Shown here piece by piece: positions 41,277-49,975 of a DNA stretch of 64,000 nucleotides (positions within the stretch are counted from its first letter, which is position 1; each line of letters opens with the position of its first letter). The notes below the pieces were generated by a model. The model was given only the letters and a program-made list of their open reading frames with translations, ran no database searches and was not told the origin of the DNA. Source of the DNA: Pseudomonadota bacterium (GTDB lineage: Bacteria; Pseudomonadota; Gammaproteobacteria; Steroidobacterales; Steroidobacteraceae); NCBI GenBank assembly GCA_025356075.1, contig JANXUT010000055.1, positions 186,001 through 250,000 of the forward strand, written 5' to 3'. The translations under genes were made by a program, and so were the position numbers.

Positions 41277-41759
41277 TCAGCCCTCCTCGACGTCGAGGTG
41301 AGCGAGGGGCAGGCGGGGGGAGTGCTTGACCGTCTCGAGGACGATACTCGACTGGACGTCGCGGACGCTCGGGATCTTGAGGAGCTTCCTTAGCACCACC
41401 GTCTGCAGCGACTCGAGGTCCGGCACCACGACGTGCAGGATGAAGTCGTGCGCCCCCGTCATCGCGAAGCACGCGATGACCTCGTCGAGGTGCGCGAGCG
41501 AGCGCTTGAACTGCTCGACGTTGTCGTCGGTGTGCCGCTCGAGGCGCACCTGGACGAACGCCTGCACCGAGAGCCCGAGCGAGCGGGGCTCGACCACGGC
41601 GGTGTAGCCGAGGATGACCCCGGCCTCCTCGAGCTGGCGCACCCGGCGTGCGCAGGGCGTGGGTGACAGCCCGATCTCCTCGGCGAGCTCGACGACCGAT
41701 CGCCGGCCGTCTTGCTGCAGCGCGGCGAGAATTTGGGTGTCGCGCCGGTCGAGTTTCAT
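41277..41759 (-). CDS. Lrp/AsnC family transcriptional regulator
   Basis: A 160-residue regulator. The N-terminal winged HTH reads LDRRDTQILAALQQDGRRSV, followed by ELAEEIGLSPTPCARRVRQLEEAG with the recognition helix at about residues 28-44. The C-terminal RAM domain has VQVRLERHTDDNVEQFK, IACFAMTGAHDFILHVVVPD and VRDVQSSIVLETVK. It is divergent from the branched-chain 2-oxoacid dehydrogenase E1 gene, the classic arrangement of a BkdR-type activator responding to branched-chain amino acids. A symmetric AT-rich site lies between the genes. Confidence 0.92.
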   Translation of the reverse strand: MKLDRRDTQILAALQQDGRRSVVELAEEIGLSPTPCARRVRQLEEAGVILGYTAVVEPRSLGLSVQAFVQVRLERHTDDNVEQFKRSLAHLDEVIACFAMTGAHDFILHVVVPDLESLQTVVLRKLLKIPSVRDVQSSIVLETVKHSPRLPLAHLDVEEG

Positions 41760-41783
41760 TGCAAAATGCCCTGCAGGATGCTG

Positions 41784-41812
41784 ATTTTAGAGTTTATCAC
41801 TAAAATTTAGTG
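41784..41812. promoter_or_regulatory. AT-rich palindromic site, probable Lrp/AsnC-type operator
   Basis: The interval between the Lrp-type gene and the E1 gene contains cactaaaatttagtg (41798-41812), a perfect 7-base inverted repeat around one base. A further inverted pair attttag (41784-41790) / ctaaaat (41800-41806) overlaps it. Its AT-richness contrasts sharply with the surroundings, as expected for an Lrp-family binding region. Confidence 0.55.
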
Positions 41813-41904
41813 TCTGTAGGCGCAGCATTGGTCAAAATCACCACCACACTACGCCTAGGATGGACGCGCGGCGCCGGTTGCCGCGTCGCTGCTATGGGGT
41901 CGCC

Positions 41905-43995
41905 ATGTCGGTAGCCGCCGAGACCCTTGCCGCCACGCCCGCCGTCGACTGGCGGCGGATCCTGCCGACCGTGTTCCGCTCCCGCGCCCTCGACGACCTA
42001 GAGGAATCGCGGCTGGTGCCCGCGCGCGAGGTCCTCTACCAATTCAGCGCCCGCGGTCACGACGTGACGCAGGCGCTGCTTGCGCCCCACCTCACGGGCC
42101 GGCGCGACGGCATCGCCGCCTACTACCGCTCCCGGCCGCTCGTGCTCGCGCTAGGTCTCGAGCTCGAGGAGGCGCTCGCCTCTACCATGATGCGCACCGG
42201 CAGCATGAGCGAGGGGCGCGACATCGGCGTCGTGTTCAACCTGCCATCGACCGAGGGACCGAGCGTCCTGCCCGCCTGCGGCGGCGTCGGCACGCAGTAC
42301 ACGCCGGCCATCGGCTGGGCACAGGCGATCCGCTACCACACCGAGGTACTCGGCGATGAGCGGTACCGGGGCTCGATCGCTCTCGCCTGCGGCGGCGAGG
42401 CCTCGACCGCCACCAACGGGTTCTGGGCTGCACTCAACATCGCAACGACCGAGCGGCTGCCGGTACTCTTCTTCATCGAGGACAACGGTTACGGCATCTC
42501 GGTGAAGTCGGACCTGCAGACGCCGGGCGGCAACATCGCGGCGAACCTCGCCTCGTTCCGGAACCTCTACGTGCTCGATGGCGACGGCGGCGACCCGATG
42601 GTCGCACCGTCGCTCATCGCCGATGCGGTCGCACACGTGCGCGCGGGAGCGGGACCTGCGCTCCTCAGGTTGCGCGTGCCGCGCCTCTCGGGTCACTCCG
42701 GGCAGGATTCGCAGGCCTACAAGTCGGCCGAGGAGATCGCCGCCGAGCGGGCGCGCGATCCGCTCCAGCGGCTGCGGGCGCATCTCGTTCCCCGCTTCAT
42801 GAGCGCGGAGGAGTGGTCGGCCATCGATGCGACGGCGCAGGCCGACGTCGCCCGGGCGCTCGCGCGTGTCGAGCGGCGGCCGGGCCCCGCGCCCGCCTCG
42901 GCGCAGCGCTTCGTCTTCAGCGAACGGGATGAGCTTGGCGACATCGACCTGCAGCTGCAGGGCGGGCTCCTGCCGGATGGTGCAGGGATAGCCGGCGGCG
43001 TGACCGAGCCCGCGCCGGCCGGCCCGCGCATGAACATGGTGAGCGCGATCAGGCTGACTCTCGAGCGCGAGCTCAAGCTCAATCCGCGCCTCGTCGTGTT
43101 CGGCGAGGACGTCGGTCGCAAGGGCGGAGTGCACGCCGCGACGCAAGGATTGCAAGAGAAGTTCGGCGTTGCACGCGTCTTCGACACGAGCCTGTCCGAG
43201 GAGGGCATCATCGGACGCGCCGTCGGCATGGCGCTCGCGGGCCTGATGCCGGTGCCCGAGATCCAGTTCCGCAAGTACGCCGAGCCCGCCGCCGAGCAGT
43301 TGAACGACTGCGGCACGCTGCGCTGGCGGACCGCCAACCGCTACGCGGCGCCGATGGTCGTACGCATGCCGGGCGGGTATTTCAAGTGCGGGGATCCCTG
43401 GCACAGCCAGTGCAACGAAGTGCAGTTCGTGCACGCCGTCGGCTGGCGGGTCGCGATGCCGGCCAACGCCGAGGACGCGGTCGGGCTCCTGCGCAGTGCC
43501 CTCAGGGGCAACGACCCGACGATCTTCTTCGAGCACCGCGCGATGCTCGACTATGCGTGGGCCCGCCGGCCCTATCCGGGCGATGACTTCGTGATCCCCT
43601 TCGGCGTCGCGAGAAGCCTGCGCCAAGGCGATGCCGCGACCCTGGTCACGTGGGGCGCGATGGCGGAGCGCTGCGAGCGCGCCGTGGATGAGGCCGGCAT
43701 CGCCGCCGACGTCCTCGACCTGCGCACGCTCGTGCCCTGGGACAAGCAGGCAGTGCTCGAGTCCGTTCGCCGCACGCGTCGTTGCCTCATCGTCCACGAG
43801 GACGGCATGACCGCCGGGTTCGGCGCCGAGATCGCCGCGACCCTCGCGAAGGAGGCGTTCTTCAGCCTCGATGCGCCGATCGAGCGCATCGCGATGCCGG
43901 ACGTACCGAGCCCGCACAGCCCCGCGCTCCTCGAGGCGGTGCTGCCGAGCGTCGCCGGCATCGCGACCGCGCTGCGCGCCCTGGTGGCGGCATGA
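41905..43995 (+). CDS. Branched-chain 2-oxoacid dehydrogenase E1, alpha and beta fused
   Basis: A 696-residue thiamine-diphosphate enzyme combining both E1 subunits. Residues up to about 330 are the alpha part (RALDDLEESRLVPAREVLYQ, GGEASTATNGFWAALNIATT, FFIEDNGYGISV for ThDP/Mg binding). From about residue 370 is the beta part (LVVFGEDVGRKGGVHAATQG, FDTSLSEEGIIGRAVGMAL, MPGGYFKCGDPWHSQ, ATLVTWGAM). It decarboxylates branched-chain 2-oxoacids and transfers the acyl group to the E2 lipoyl arm. ATG 41905 was preferred over 41860 because the upstream 15 residues are arginine-rich and unlike the family. The E2 start overlaps its stop (ATGA). Confidence 0.88.
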   Translation: MSVAAETLAATPAVDWRRILPTVFRSRALDDLEESRLVPAREVLYQFSARGHDVTQALLAPHLTGRRDGIAAYYRSRPLVLALGLELEEALASTMMRTGSMSEGRDIGVVFNLPSTEGPSVLPACGGVGTQYTPAIGWAQAIRYHTEVLGDERYRGSIALACGGEASTATNGFWAALNIATTERLPVLFFIEDNGYGISVKSDLQTPGGNIAANLASFRNLYVLDGDGGDPMVAPSLIADAVAHVRAGAGPALLRLRVPRLSGHSGQDSQAYKSAEEIAAERARDPLQRLRAHLVPRFMSAEEWSAIDATAQADVARALARVERRPGPAPASAQRFVFSERDELGDIDLQLQGGLLPDGAGIAGGVTEPAPAGPRMNMVSAIRLTLERELKLNPRLVVFGEDVGRKGGVHAATQGLQEKFGVARVFDTSLSEEGIIGRAVGMALAGLMPVPEIQFRKYAEPAAEQLNDCGTLRWRTANRYAAPMVVRMPGGYFKCGDPWHSQCNEVQFVHAVGWRVAMPANAEDAVGLLRSALRGNDPTIFFEHRAMLDYAWARRPYPGDDFVIPFGVARSLRQGDAATLVTWGAMAERCERAVDEAGIAADVLDLRTLVPWDKQAVLESVRRTRRCLIVHEDGMTAGFGAEIAATLAKEAFFSLDAPIERIAMPDVPSPHSPALLEAVLPSVAGIATALRALVAA

Positions 43996-45206
43996 GTGAG
44001 GCGACGCAGGCGGTGGAGATCCGCGTCCCGAGCGAGTCCTTCGAGGGCACGCGCGCCAGGTTGCTGCGTTGGCTCAAGCCCGCCGGCTCCTCGGTCGTCC
44101 TCGGCGAGCCGCTCATCGAGGTCGAGACCGACAAGGTGACGGTCGAGATCGCAGCTCCTGCCTCCGGCATCCTCGGCGAGATCCTGAAGGCCGAGGACGC
44201 TGAGCTCAGCGTCGGCGATCTCCTCGGCCACATCGGCGCGGCGGCAGGCGCCATCGCGCCGGCCCCGGTTCCGCCCCCCGCCGTGGCGAGCCCTGCGAGG
44301 CCGGCGGTGGACGCCGCCTCGGGTCCATCCGCGGCGGGGCTCTTGAGTCCCGCGGTCCGGCGCCTCCTCGCGCAGCATCGGCTGCGCGACACCGACATCC
44401 AGGGGAGCGGGAGCGGCGCGCGGATCACGGTCGATGACATCCTCGGCCACGTCGCCGGGCGGGGCGCGGCGTCCGCGGCGCCGCCGACCGCAGATGCAGG
44501 CCTCGCGCCATCCGAGCGAGTTCCGCACTCGCCGATCAGGCGGCGCACCGCCGAGCGGATGGTCGAGAGCCTGCTGCGCACGGCGCCGCACGTGACGACC
44601 GTGTTCGAGGCGGACCTTGGCGCCGTGCTCGCGCACCGCGAGCGCCATCGCGCGGCCTACGCCGCCGCCGGCGTGCCGCTGACGCTGACCGCGTATTTCG
44701 TGGCCGCGTGCATCGCGGCGATCCGCGCGGTGCCGGAGGCGAATTCGCGCTGGACGGAGGATGCGCTCGAGCTCTTCCGCCAGATCGACATCGGCATCGC
44801 GACGGCGGTGGAAGGACGCGGACTCATGGTGCCCGTGATCCGCGACGTCGCGGCGCTCGACCTGAAGGCGATCGCAGCGAAACTCAACGACCTCGCGACG
44901 CGCGCGCGGACCGAGAAACTTACGCCCGCGGACGTGCGCGGCGGTACGTTCACGATCTCGAACCACGGCGTCAGCGGCAGCCTGCTCGCGGCACCGATCA
45001 TCATCAACCAGCCGCAGGCAGCGATCCTCGGCATCGGCAAGCTCGAGAAGCGCGCCGTCGTCGTCGATGAGGGTGGCGCGGAGCGTATCGTCGTGCGGCC
45101 GCGCTGCTACGTCACGCTGACCCTTGACCACCGGGTCATGGACGGCCACCAGGCCAATCGCTTCCTAGCCGCCTGGGTAGGCGCGATCGAGGCGTGGAGC
45201 GCGTAA
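43992..45206 (+). CDS. Dihydrolipoamide acyltransferase E2 of 2-oxoacid dehydrogenase
   Basis: A 404-residue E2. An N-terminal lipoyl domain carries the modified Lys48 in EVETDKVTVEI. An Ala-Pro linker follows, then a peripheral subunit-binding domain (LLSPAVRRLLAQHRLRDTDI, then GSGSGARITVDDIL). The catalytic domain begins near residue 180 and ends with the active-site His380 in DHRVMDG. It transfers the branched-chain acyl group to CoA. No E3 (lipoamide dehydrogenase) gene follows, so the complex must borrow an E3 encoded elsewhere. The gene is convergent with paaX, 18 bp apart. Confidence 0.93.
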   Translation: MSEATQAVEIRVPSESFEGTRARLLRWLKPAGSSVVLGEPLIEVETDKVTVEIAAPASGILGEILKAEDAELSVGDLLGHIGAAAGAIAPAPVPPPAVASPARPAVDAASGPSAAGLLSPAVRRLLAQHRLRDTDIQGSGSGARITVDDILGHVAGRGAASAAPPTADAGLAPSERVPHSPIRRRTAERMVESLLRTAPHVTTVFEADLGAVLAHRERHRAAYAAAGVPLTLTAYFVAACIAAIRAVPEANSRWTEDALELFRQIDIGIATAVEGRGLMVPVIRDVAALDLKAIAAKLNDLATRARTEKLTPADVRGGTFTISNHGVSGSLLAAPIIINQPQAAILGIGKLEKRAVVVDEGGAERIVVRPRCYVTLTLDHRVMDGHQANRFLAAWVGAIEAWSA

Positions 45207-45224
45207 GCACGCGGCGCATCGCGC

Positions 45225-46166
45225 TCAGCGGCGCGCTTCCCGCAGCCCCCCGAACCTCGCCCAGAACTCCGCCGTGGCGGCGGGCAGGATTCCGGCGAGG
45301 CTGGAGGCCTCCGCATCGAGGTGTTGCTCGGCGACGGGCGCCACGCGCGCGTAGATCGCGCGGCACAGCCGGTAGGCGTCCGCTCCGACCCAGTCCTCGG
45401 GCAGCAGCTCCGCCGGCAGCAAGGGATCGCGCAGGTGGATCTTGCGGTACTCGTGGATCAGCAGCGTGCGCAGCAGGAACGAAGGCCTGGGTTCCTCCGC
45501 CTGCGGCCGCTCGAGCGCGGCGAGCGCCGGCGCGAACTGCAGGATGAAGCGCCGGTAGCGCTTGGCGAGCTCGGCGAGGTCCCAGCCGAGCGCCGCCAGT
45601 CGTTGGGAGGAGGCCGGGGTTGCGCTCGCCGTCGTGAACACGATCGACGCCGCGAGTGCGGCGTTGCACGCGAGCAGGTGCTCGAGCTCACGCGGCGGCA
45701 GCGCCGGGTGCACGAAGGCGCCCGCGCTTGCCTCGCCGAACCCTGCCCACGCGAGCGCATCGCGCGCCGCCTGGCGCGTCTGCTTCGCGCCGCGGCGGGG
45801 GCCTGGGACGATCACCGTCGTCCAAAGGCCCGCCCAGCGCTCGGCGGGTACGCCGTAGATCTGGCCTGTCGCCGTCGCGAACCGCTCGGCTCCGGTGCGC
45901 GACAGGCGGTATTCGCTCAGGCGTCCGCGGCGCCGGTTTTCGAGCCAGCCTTCCTCCGCGAGGCGCGCCATTGCGGTGCGGACGAGGCGCTCGTTAAGGC
46001 CAAAGGGCGCCGCGAGCTCGATGAGGCTGCCGAGCATGATTGCGCCGCCGCGCGGGGCGATCACATCGCCGAAGATCGTCACGAGGAGGGAGCCCCCGCG
46101 CAGCGGGCGCTGGCGCCGGAAGCGGCTGACGAGGCTTGCGGCGGCGGTCGACAGGGGGCTGCTCAT
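45225..46166 (-). CDS. paaX: PaaX family transcriptional repressor of phenylacetate catabolism
   Basis: A 313-residue regulator. The N-terminal winged-helix part contains GSLLVTIFGDVIAPRGG and GLNERLVRTAMARLAEEGWL. The PaaX central domain shows TTVIVPGPRRGAKQTRQAAR, and the C-terminal domain has FLLRTLLIHEYRKIHLRDPLLP, a strong PaaX signature. PaaX represses paa genes and is released by phenylacetyl-CoA. It is divergent from paaA, and the 96 bp gap holds an inverted repeat that may be its operator. Confidence 0.93.
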   Translation of the reverse strand: MSSPLSTAAASLVSRFRRQRPLRGGSLLVTIFGDVIAPRGGAIMLGSLIELAAPFGLNERLVRTAMARLAEEGWLENRRRGRLSEYRLSRTGAERFATATGQIYGVPAERWAGLWTTVIVPGPRRGAKQTRQAARDALAWAGFGEASAGAFVHPALPPRELEHLLACNAALAASIVFTTASATPASSQRLAALGWDLAELAKRYRRFILQFAPALAALERPQAEEPRPSFLLRTLLIHEYRKIHLRDPLLPAELLPEDWVGADAYRLCRAIYARVAPVAEQHLDAEASSLAGILPAATAEFWARFGGLREARR

Positions 46167-46193
46167 GCCACCTTGAGTCTACCGCGCGAAATA

Positions 46194-46228
46194 ACACAGA
46201 AACAATTGTCGAAGACTGTTTTCTGTGT
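46194..46228. promoter_or_regulatory. Inverted repeat between paaX and paaA, candidate PaaX operator
   Basis: Half-sites acacagaaaca (46194-46204) and tgttttctgtgt (46217-46228) are inverted copies with one extra T in the right arm, separated by 12 bases. They lie in an AT-rich patch 35 bases before the paaA start and 28 bases before the paaX start, positioned to control both genes. Confidence 0.55.
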
Positions 46229-46262
46229 CACGATAGGCGCCGCGTAAAATGCGGAGTGCTGC

Positions 46263-47264
46263 ATGTACAGCCAAGGCCTCGACAACCCGCCGCCCGAGCG
46301 AATGGTGCCCGCGGCCGCTGTCGCCGGCGGTCCCGGCGAGCGCTTCCAGTTGCGGGTCGATGCGGAGGAGAAGATCGAGCCCAAGGACTGGATGCCGGAC
46401 GGCTACCGCCAGACGCTCATCCGGCAGATCTCGCAGCACGCGCATTCCGAGATCGTCGGCATGCTGCCGGAGGGCAACTGGATCACCCGCGCGCCGTCGC
46501 TGCTGCGCAAGTGCATCCTCATCGCCAAGGTTCAGGACGAGGGCGGCCACGGCGCCTACCTCTACAGTGCCGCCGAGACGCTCGGCGTGTCGCGCGAGGA
46601 ACTCGTCGACCAGCTCCTCTCCGGCAAGGCGAAATACTCGAGCATCTTCAACTACCCGACACCGACCTGGGCCGACGTCGGCGCGATCGGCTGGCTCGTC
46701 GATGGCGCGGCGATCATGAACCAGATACCGCTGTGCCGCTGCTCCTACGGCCCGTACGCACGCGCGATGGTGCGGGTGTGCCGCGAGGAGAGTTTTCACC
46801 AGCGGCAGGGCTACGAGATAATGCTGAAGCTCTCGCAGGGCACCGCCGCGCAGCGCGAGATGGCGCAGGCGGCGCTGAATCGCTGGTGGTGGCCGTCGCT
46901 GATGATGTTCGGCCCCTCCGACAACGACTCCAAGCACAGCACGCAGTCGATGCGCTGGAAGATCAAGCGGTTCTCGAACGATGAGCTCAGGCAAAAGTTC
47001 GTCGACTTCACGATTCCGCAGGCCGACTACCTTGGCCTCAAGGTGCCGGACCCGGAGTTGCGCTGGGACGCCGGAGCCGACTGCTACCGCTTCGGCCCGA
47101 TCGACTGGACCGAGTTCGACGAAGTACTGAAGGGCCACGGGCCCTGCAACCGCGAACGCCTCGATGCCCGCCGCAAGGCGCATGCGGAGGGCGCCTGGGT
47201 CCGCGAGGCCGCGCTCGCCTATGCCGCGAAATCGCGCCCGGCCACCGCCGGCCGCGCCGCCTGA
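46263..47264 (+). CDS. paaA: Phenylacetyl-CoA 1,2-epoxidase subunit PaaA
   Basis: A 333-residue catalytic subunit of the bacterial multicomponent epoxidase. The di-iron ligands lie in the helices [20 protein letters not shown] and [18 protein letters not shown]. The flanking [22 protein letters not shown] and [19 protein letters not shown] are near-identical to PaaA in other proteobacteria. ATG 46263 gives the usual N-terminus. It introduces an oxygen atom into phenylacetyl-CoA to form the ring 1,2-epoxide. First gene of the paaABCDE run. Confidence 0.96.
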   Translation: MYSQGLDNPPPERMVPAAAVAGGPGERFQLRVDAEEKIEPKDWMPDGYRQTLIRQISQHAHSEIVGMLPEGNWITRAPSLLRKCILIAKVQDEGGHGAYLYSAAETLGVSREELVDQLLSGKAKYSSIFNYPTPTWADVGAIGWLVDGAAIMNQIPLCRCSYGPYARAMVRVCREESFHQRQGYEIMLKLSQGTAAQREMAQAALNRWWWPSLMMFGPSDNDSKHSTQSMRWKIKRFSNDELRQKFVDFTIPQADYLGLKVPDPELRWDAGADCYRFGPIDWTEFDEVLKGHGPCNRERLDARRKAHAEGAWVREAALAYAAKSRPATAGRAA

Positions 47265-47289
47265 GAGCGCCTTCCACAGGAGCCGACCC

Positions 47290-47580
47290 GTGACCGCATC
47301 CCAGCTATGGCCGCTCTACGAGATCTTCATCCGCGCGCGCGGCGGCCTCGACCACAAGCATGTCGGCAGCATCCATGCCGTCGATGCGCGCATGGCGCTC
47401 GAGCACGCGCGCGACGTCTACACGCGCCGCCTCGAAGGCGTGAGCATCTGGATCGTCCGTTCGACCGACATCATCGCCTCCGACCCCGCCGACGCCGATT
47501 CGCTCTTTGAACCGGCGCGCGACAAGGTCTACCGGCATCCGACGTTCTACGAGATCCCGGACGAGGTGAAGACGCTGTGA
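47290..47580 (+). CDS. paaB: Phenylacetyl-CoA epoxidase subunit PaaB
   Basis: A 96-residue accessory subunit of the PaaABCE epoxidase. The segments WPLYEIFIRARGGLDHKHVG, SIHAVDARMALEHARDVYTRR and VSIWIVRSTDIIASDP are the PaaB signature. GTG 47290 gives the conserved N-terminus; upstream in-frame sequence is proline/arginine-rich and overlaps paaA. The stop overlaps the paaC start (GTGA). Confidence 0.95.
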   Translation: MTASQLWPLYEIFIRARGGLDHKHVGSIHAVDARMALEHARDVYTRRLEGVSIWIVRSTDIIASDPADADSLFEPARDKVYRHPTFYEIPDEVKTL

Positions 47581-48353
47581 GCGCGCAACCCCGAGCCCTC
47601 CCGTCCGAGGCGCGCATCGACTACGTGCTGCAGCTCGCCGACAGCAACCTCATCCTCGGCCAGCAGCTCGGCGCGCTCGTTGGGCACGCGCCGGCGCTCG
47701 AGGAGGACCTGGGGATTGCGAACACCGCGCTCGACCTGATCGGCCAGGCGCGACACCTCTACAGCTACGCCGCCGAGGTCGAAGGGCGCGGTCGCACCGA
47801 GGATGACTTCGCGTTCCTGCGCGCGGAGCGCGACTACCGGAACCTGGCGCTGGTCGAGCAGCCGAACGGTGACTTCGGCCAGACGATCGTCCGGCAGGTG
47901 CTCTTCGATGCCTGGCAGCTCGAACTCTACGAGCGGCTGCAGCACTCGAGCGACCGCCGCCTCGCGGCGATCGCCGCCAAGGGGCTCAAGGAAACTCGCT
48001 ATCACTTTCGCTACAGCGGCAGCTGGCTGGTCCGGCTCGGCGATGGCACCGCCGAGAGCCACGCGCGGGTGCAGGCGGCGCTAGAGCGGCTGTGGCCCTT
48101 CACGCGCGAACTCTTCGATGAGGACGATGCCGATCGTGAGCTCGCTGTCGCTGGCTTGACCCCGGCGCTGCCCGCGGTCGAGCGCGCCTGGTCGGACCGC
48201 GTCAGTGCGCTCCTCGCCGAGGCGACGCTCGCGCGGCCCGCCAACACGCCCTTTCGCTGGTTCGGACGCCGCGGTGTCCACACCGAGCACCTCGGCTACA
48301 TCCTCGCCGAGATGCAACACCTGCCGCGGACCTATCCCGGCGCGCGCTGGTGA
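47577..48353 (+). CDS. paaC: Phenylacetyl-CoA epoxidase subunit PaaC
   Basis: A 258-residue structural subunit of the epoxidase, related to PaaA. LQLADSNLILGQQLGALVGHAP starts the conserved core, then NTALDLIGQARHLYSYAAEV, DYRNLALVEQPNGDFGQTIV and YHFRYSGSWLVRLGDGTAES. PaaC does not bind iron but is needed for the stable catalytic core with PaaA. The GTG start overlaps the paaB stop, and its own stop overlaps the paaD start, so translation is chained. Confidence 0.95.
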   Translation: MSAQPRALPSEARIDYVLQLADSNLILGQQLGALVGHAPALEEDLGIANTALDLIGQARHLYSYAAEVEGRGRTEDDFAFLRAERDYRNLALVEQPNGDFGQTIVRQVLFDAWQLELYERLQHSSDRRLAAIAAKGLKETRYHFRYSGSWLVRLGDGTAESHARVQAALERLWPFTRELFDEDDADRELAVAGLTPALPAVERAWSDRVSALLAEATLARPANTPFRWFGRRGVHTEHLGYILAEMQHLPRTYPGARW

Positions 48354-48877
48354 ACGCGGTGGCTGACACGTTCGCGGCGACGAGCGGAGCCGCGCTCGAG
48401 GCGCGCGCCTGGGCGGCGCTCGCCGAGGTCGAGGACCCCGAGATCCCGGTGCTCAGCATTGTCGACCTCGGCATCATCCGCCACGTCCGCGCCGGAGCGG
48501 ACGGTGGGGTCGAGATCGGGCTCGCGCCGACCTATTCCGGCTGTCCTGCCACCGAGGTCATCCGCGCGAGCGTCGAGGCCGCACTTGGCTCCGCGGGGCT
48601 TGCTCCCGTCGCGATCCAGGAGGTGCTGTCGCCGCCCTGGACCTCCGACTGGATCAGCCCTGCCGGCCGCGACAAGCTCGAGCGCTACGGGATAGCGCCA
48701 CCGGCCGAATCGGTGAGTTCGCCACGGCAGATCGGGCGGGCGCACGTGGCACTCAACTGCCCGCGCTGCGGCTCCGAGCGGACCCGCGAGCTCAGCCGGT
48801 TCGGTTCAACGCCGTGCAAGGCGCTGCATCGCTGCGACGAATGCCTCGAGCCCTTCGAGTACTTCAAGTGCATCTGA
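48350..48877 (+). CDS. paaD: PaaD, Fe-S/MIP18-type accessory protein of the epoxidase
   Basis: A 175-residue protein. The N-terminal MIP18/DUF59 domain shows LAEVEDPEIPVLSIVDLGII and PTYSGCPATEVIRASVEAAL with the conserved Cys. The C-terminal part has paired cysteines, CPRCGSERTRELSRFGSTPC and CDECLEPFEYFKC, a zinc-ribbon or iron-sulfur site. PaaD is needed for a functional epoxidase, probably in Fe-S cluster maturation of PaaE. Its start overlaps the paaC stop and its end overlaps the paaE start by ten bases. Confidence 0.94.
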   Translation: MNAVADTFAATSGAALEARAWAALAEVEDPEIPVLSIVDLGIIRHVRAGADGGVEIGLAPTYSGCPATEVIRASVEAALGSAGLAPVAIQEVLSPPWTSDWISPAGRDKLERYGIAPPAESVSSPRQIGRAHVALNCPRCGSERTRELSRFGSTPCKALHRCDECLEPFEYFKCI

Positions 48878-49947
48878 ACTTTGAGCGGCTGCCGATCCTC
48901 GGCCGCGAAGTAGCGGCGGACGATGCGATTTGCCTGACGCTCGGCGTCCCCGAGGCGCTGCGCGGCGACTACGACTTCAAGCCCGGCCAGCACGTGGCGC
49001 TAAGGGCGATGCTCGATGGCAAAGAGGTCCGCCGGACCTACTCGATCATCGACGGTTCCGCCCGCGACCGGTTACGACTCGGGGTCCGCGTGCAGGGACC
49101 GGGAGGCCTCTCGCACCACCTCGCCCACTCGCTCGCCGTCGGCGACAGCATCGAGGCGCTCGGACCGACGGGCCGGTTCATCCACGTGCCCGTCGCGGGC
49201 GCCGGACGCGCCTACGTCGCCTTCGCCGCGGGAAGCGGCATCACTCCGGTGCTCTCGATCGCGACCGCCGTCCTCGAGCACGAACCCGACAGCCGGTTCC
49301 TGCTGGTCTACGGCAACCGCACGATGGCGCGGACGATGTTCCTCGAGGACGTGCTCGCGCTCAAGAACCGCTTCCTCGCGCGCTTCGCCGTGCATTTCGT
49401 CATGAGCCGCGAGCCGCAGGACAACGAAATCTACAACGGCCGCCTCGACGGCGCCAAGGTCCGCGAGCTCGCCGAGGTCCTGTTCGACCCGGCGACGGTG
49501 GACGAGGTGTTCGTCTGCGGCCCGGGCGACATGGTGAGCTCGATCCGCGAGGCGCTGCTCGCGCTCGGCACGAAGGCGCCGGTTCATTTCGAGCGCTTCA
49601 CGACGACGGCGGCGCTCGCAACGGCCGCGACGCGCCCTGCCGGAGCTGCGACCGCCGTGCCGGCCGGCGCCACGATCACGGTGATCCAGGACGGCCGCCG
49701 GCGCGTCTTCACGATGCTGCCGGAGGATGCCTCGGTGCTCGATGCCGCGGGGCGGGCCGGACTCGACCTGCCGTTCTCGTGCCGCGCCGGCGTCTGCTCC
49801 ACCTGCCGCGCACGAGTCGTGAACGGATCGGCGACGATGACGCACAATGTCGCGCTCGAGGACTGGGAACTCGCTGCAGGCTTTATCCTGTGCTGCCAGG
49901 CGCGGCCGACGAGCCGCGAGCTTGAACTCAGCTACGACGAGAAGTGA
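48868..49947 (+). CDS. paaE: Phenylacetyl-CoA epoxidase reductase subunit PaaE
   Basis: A 359-residue reductase delivering electrons from NADPH to PaaA. The FAD site is RRTYSI (residues 55-60), the nucleotide-binding part contains FAAGSGITPVLSIATAVLEH and VDEVFVCGPGDMV, and a C-terminal plant-type ferredoxin domain carries Cys305, Cys310, Cys313 and Cys343 for the [2Fe-2S] cluster. GTG 48868 gives VHLNFERLPI, a normal PaaE start. An upstream in-frame Met at 48814 lies deep inside paaD and is less likely. Confidence 0.95.
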   Translation: MHLNFERLPILGREVAADDAICLTLGVPEALRGDYDFKPGQHVALRAMLDGKEVRRTYSIIDGSARDRLRLGVRVQGPGGLSHHLAHSLAVGDSIEALGPTGRFIHVPVAGAGRAYVAFAAGSGITPVLSIATAVLEHEPDSRFLLVYGNRTMARTMFLEDVLALKNRFLARFAVHFVMSREPQDNEIYNGRLDGAKVRELAEVLFDPATVDEVFVCGPGDMVSSIREALLALGTKAPVHFERFTTTAALATAATRPAGAATAVPAGATITVIQDGRRRVFTMLPEDASVLDAAGRAGLDLPFSCRAGVCSTCRARVVNGSATMTHNVALEDWELAAGFILCCQARPTSRELELSYDEK

Positions 49948-49975
49948 TCGGCTGGTGGGTGGACGGAGACGACCG

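Noticed and set aside
42151-43917. 588-residue minus-strand open frame opposite the fused E1 gene
   Set aside because: The composition is typical of an antisense shadow and the plus strand encodes a clear family member.
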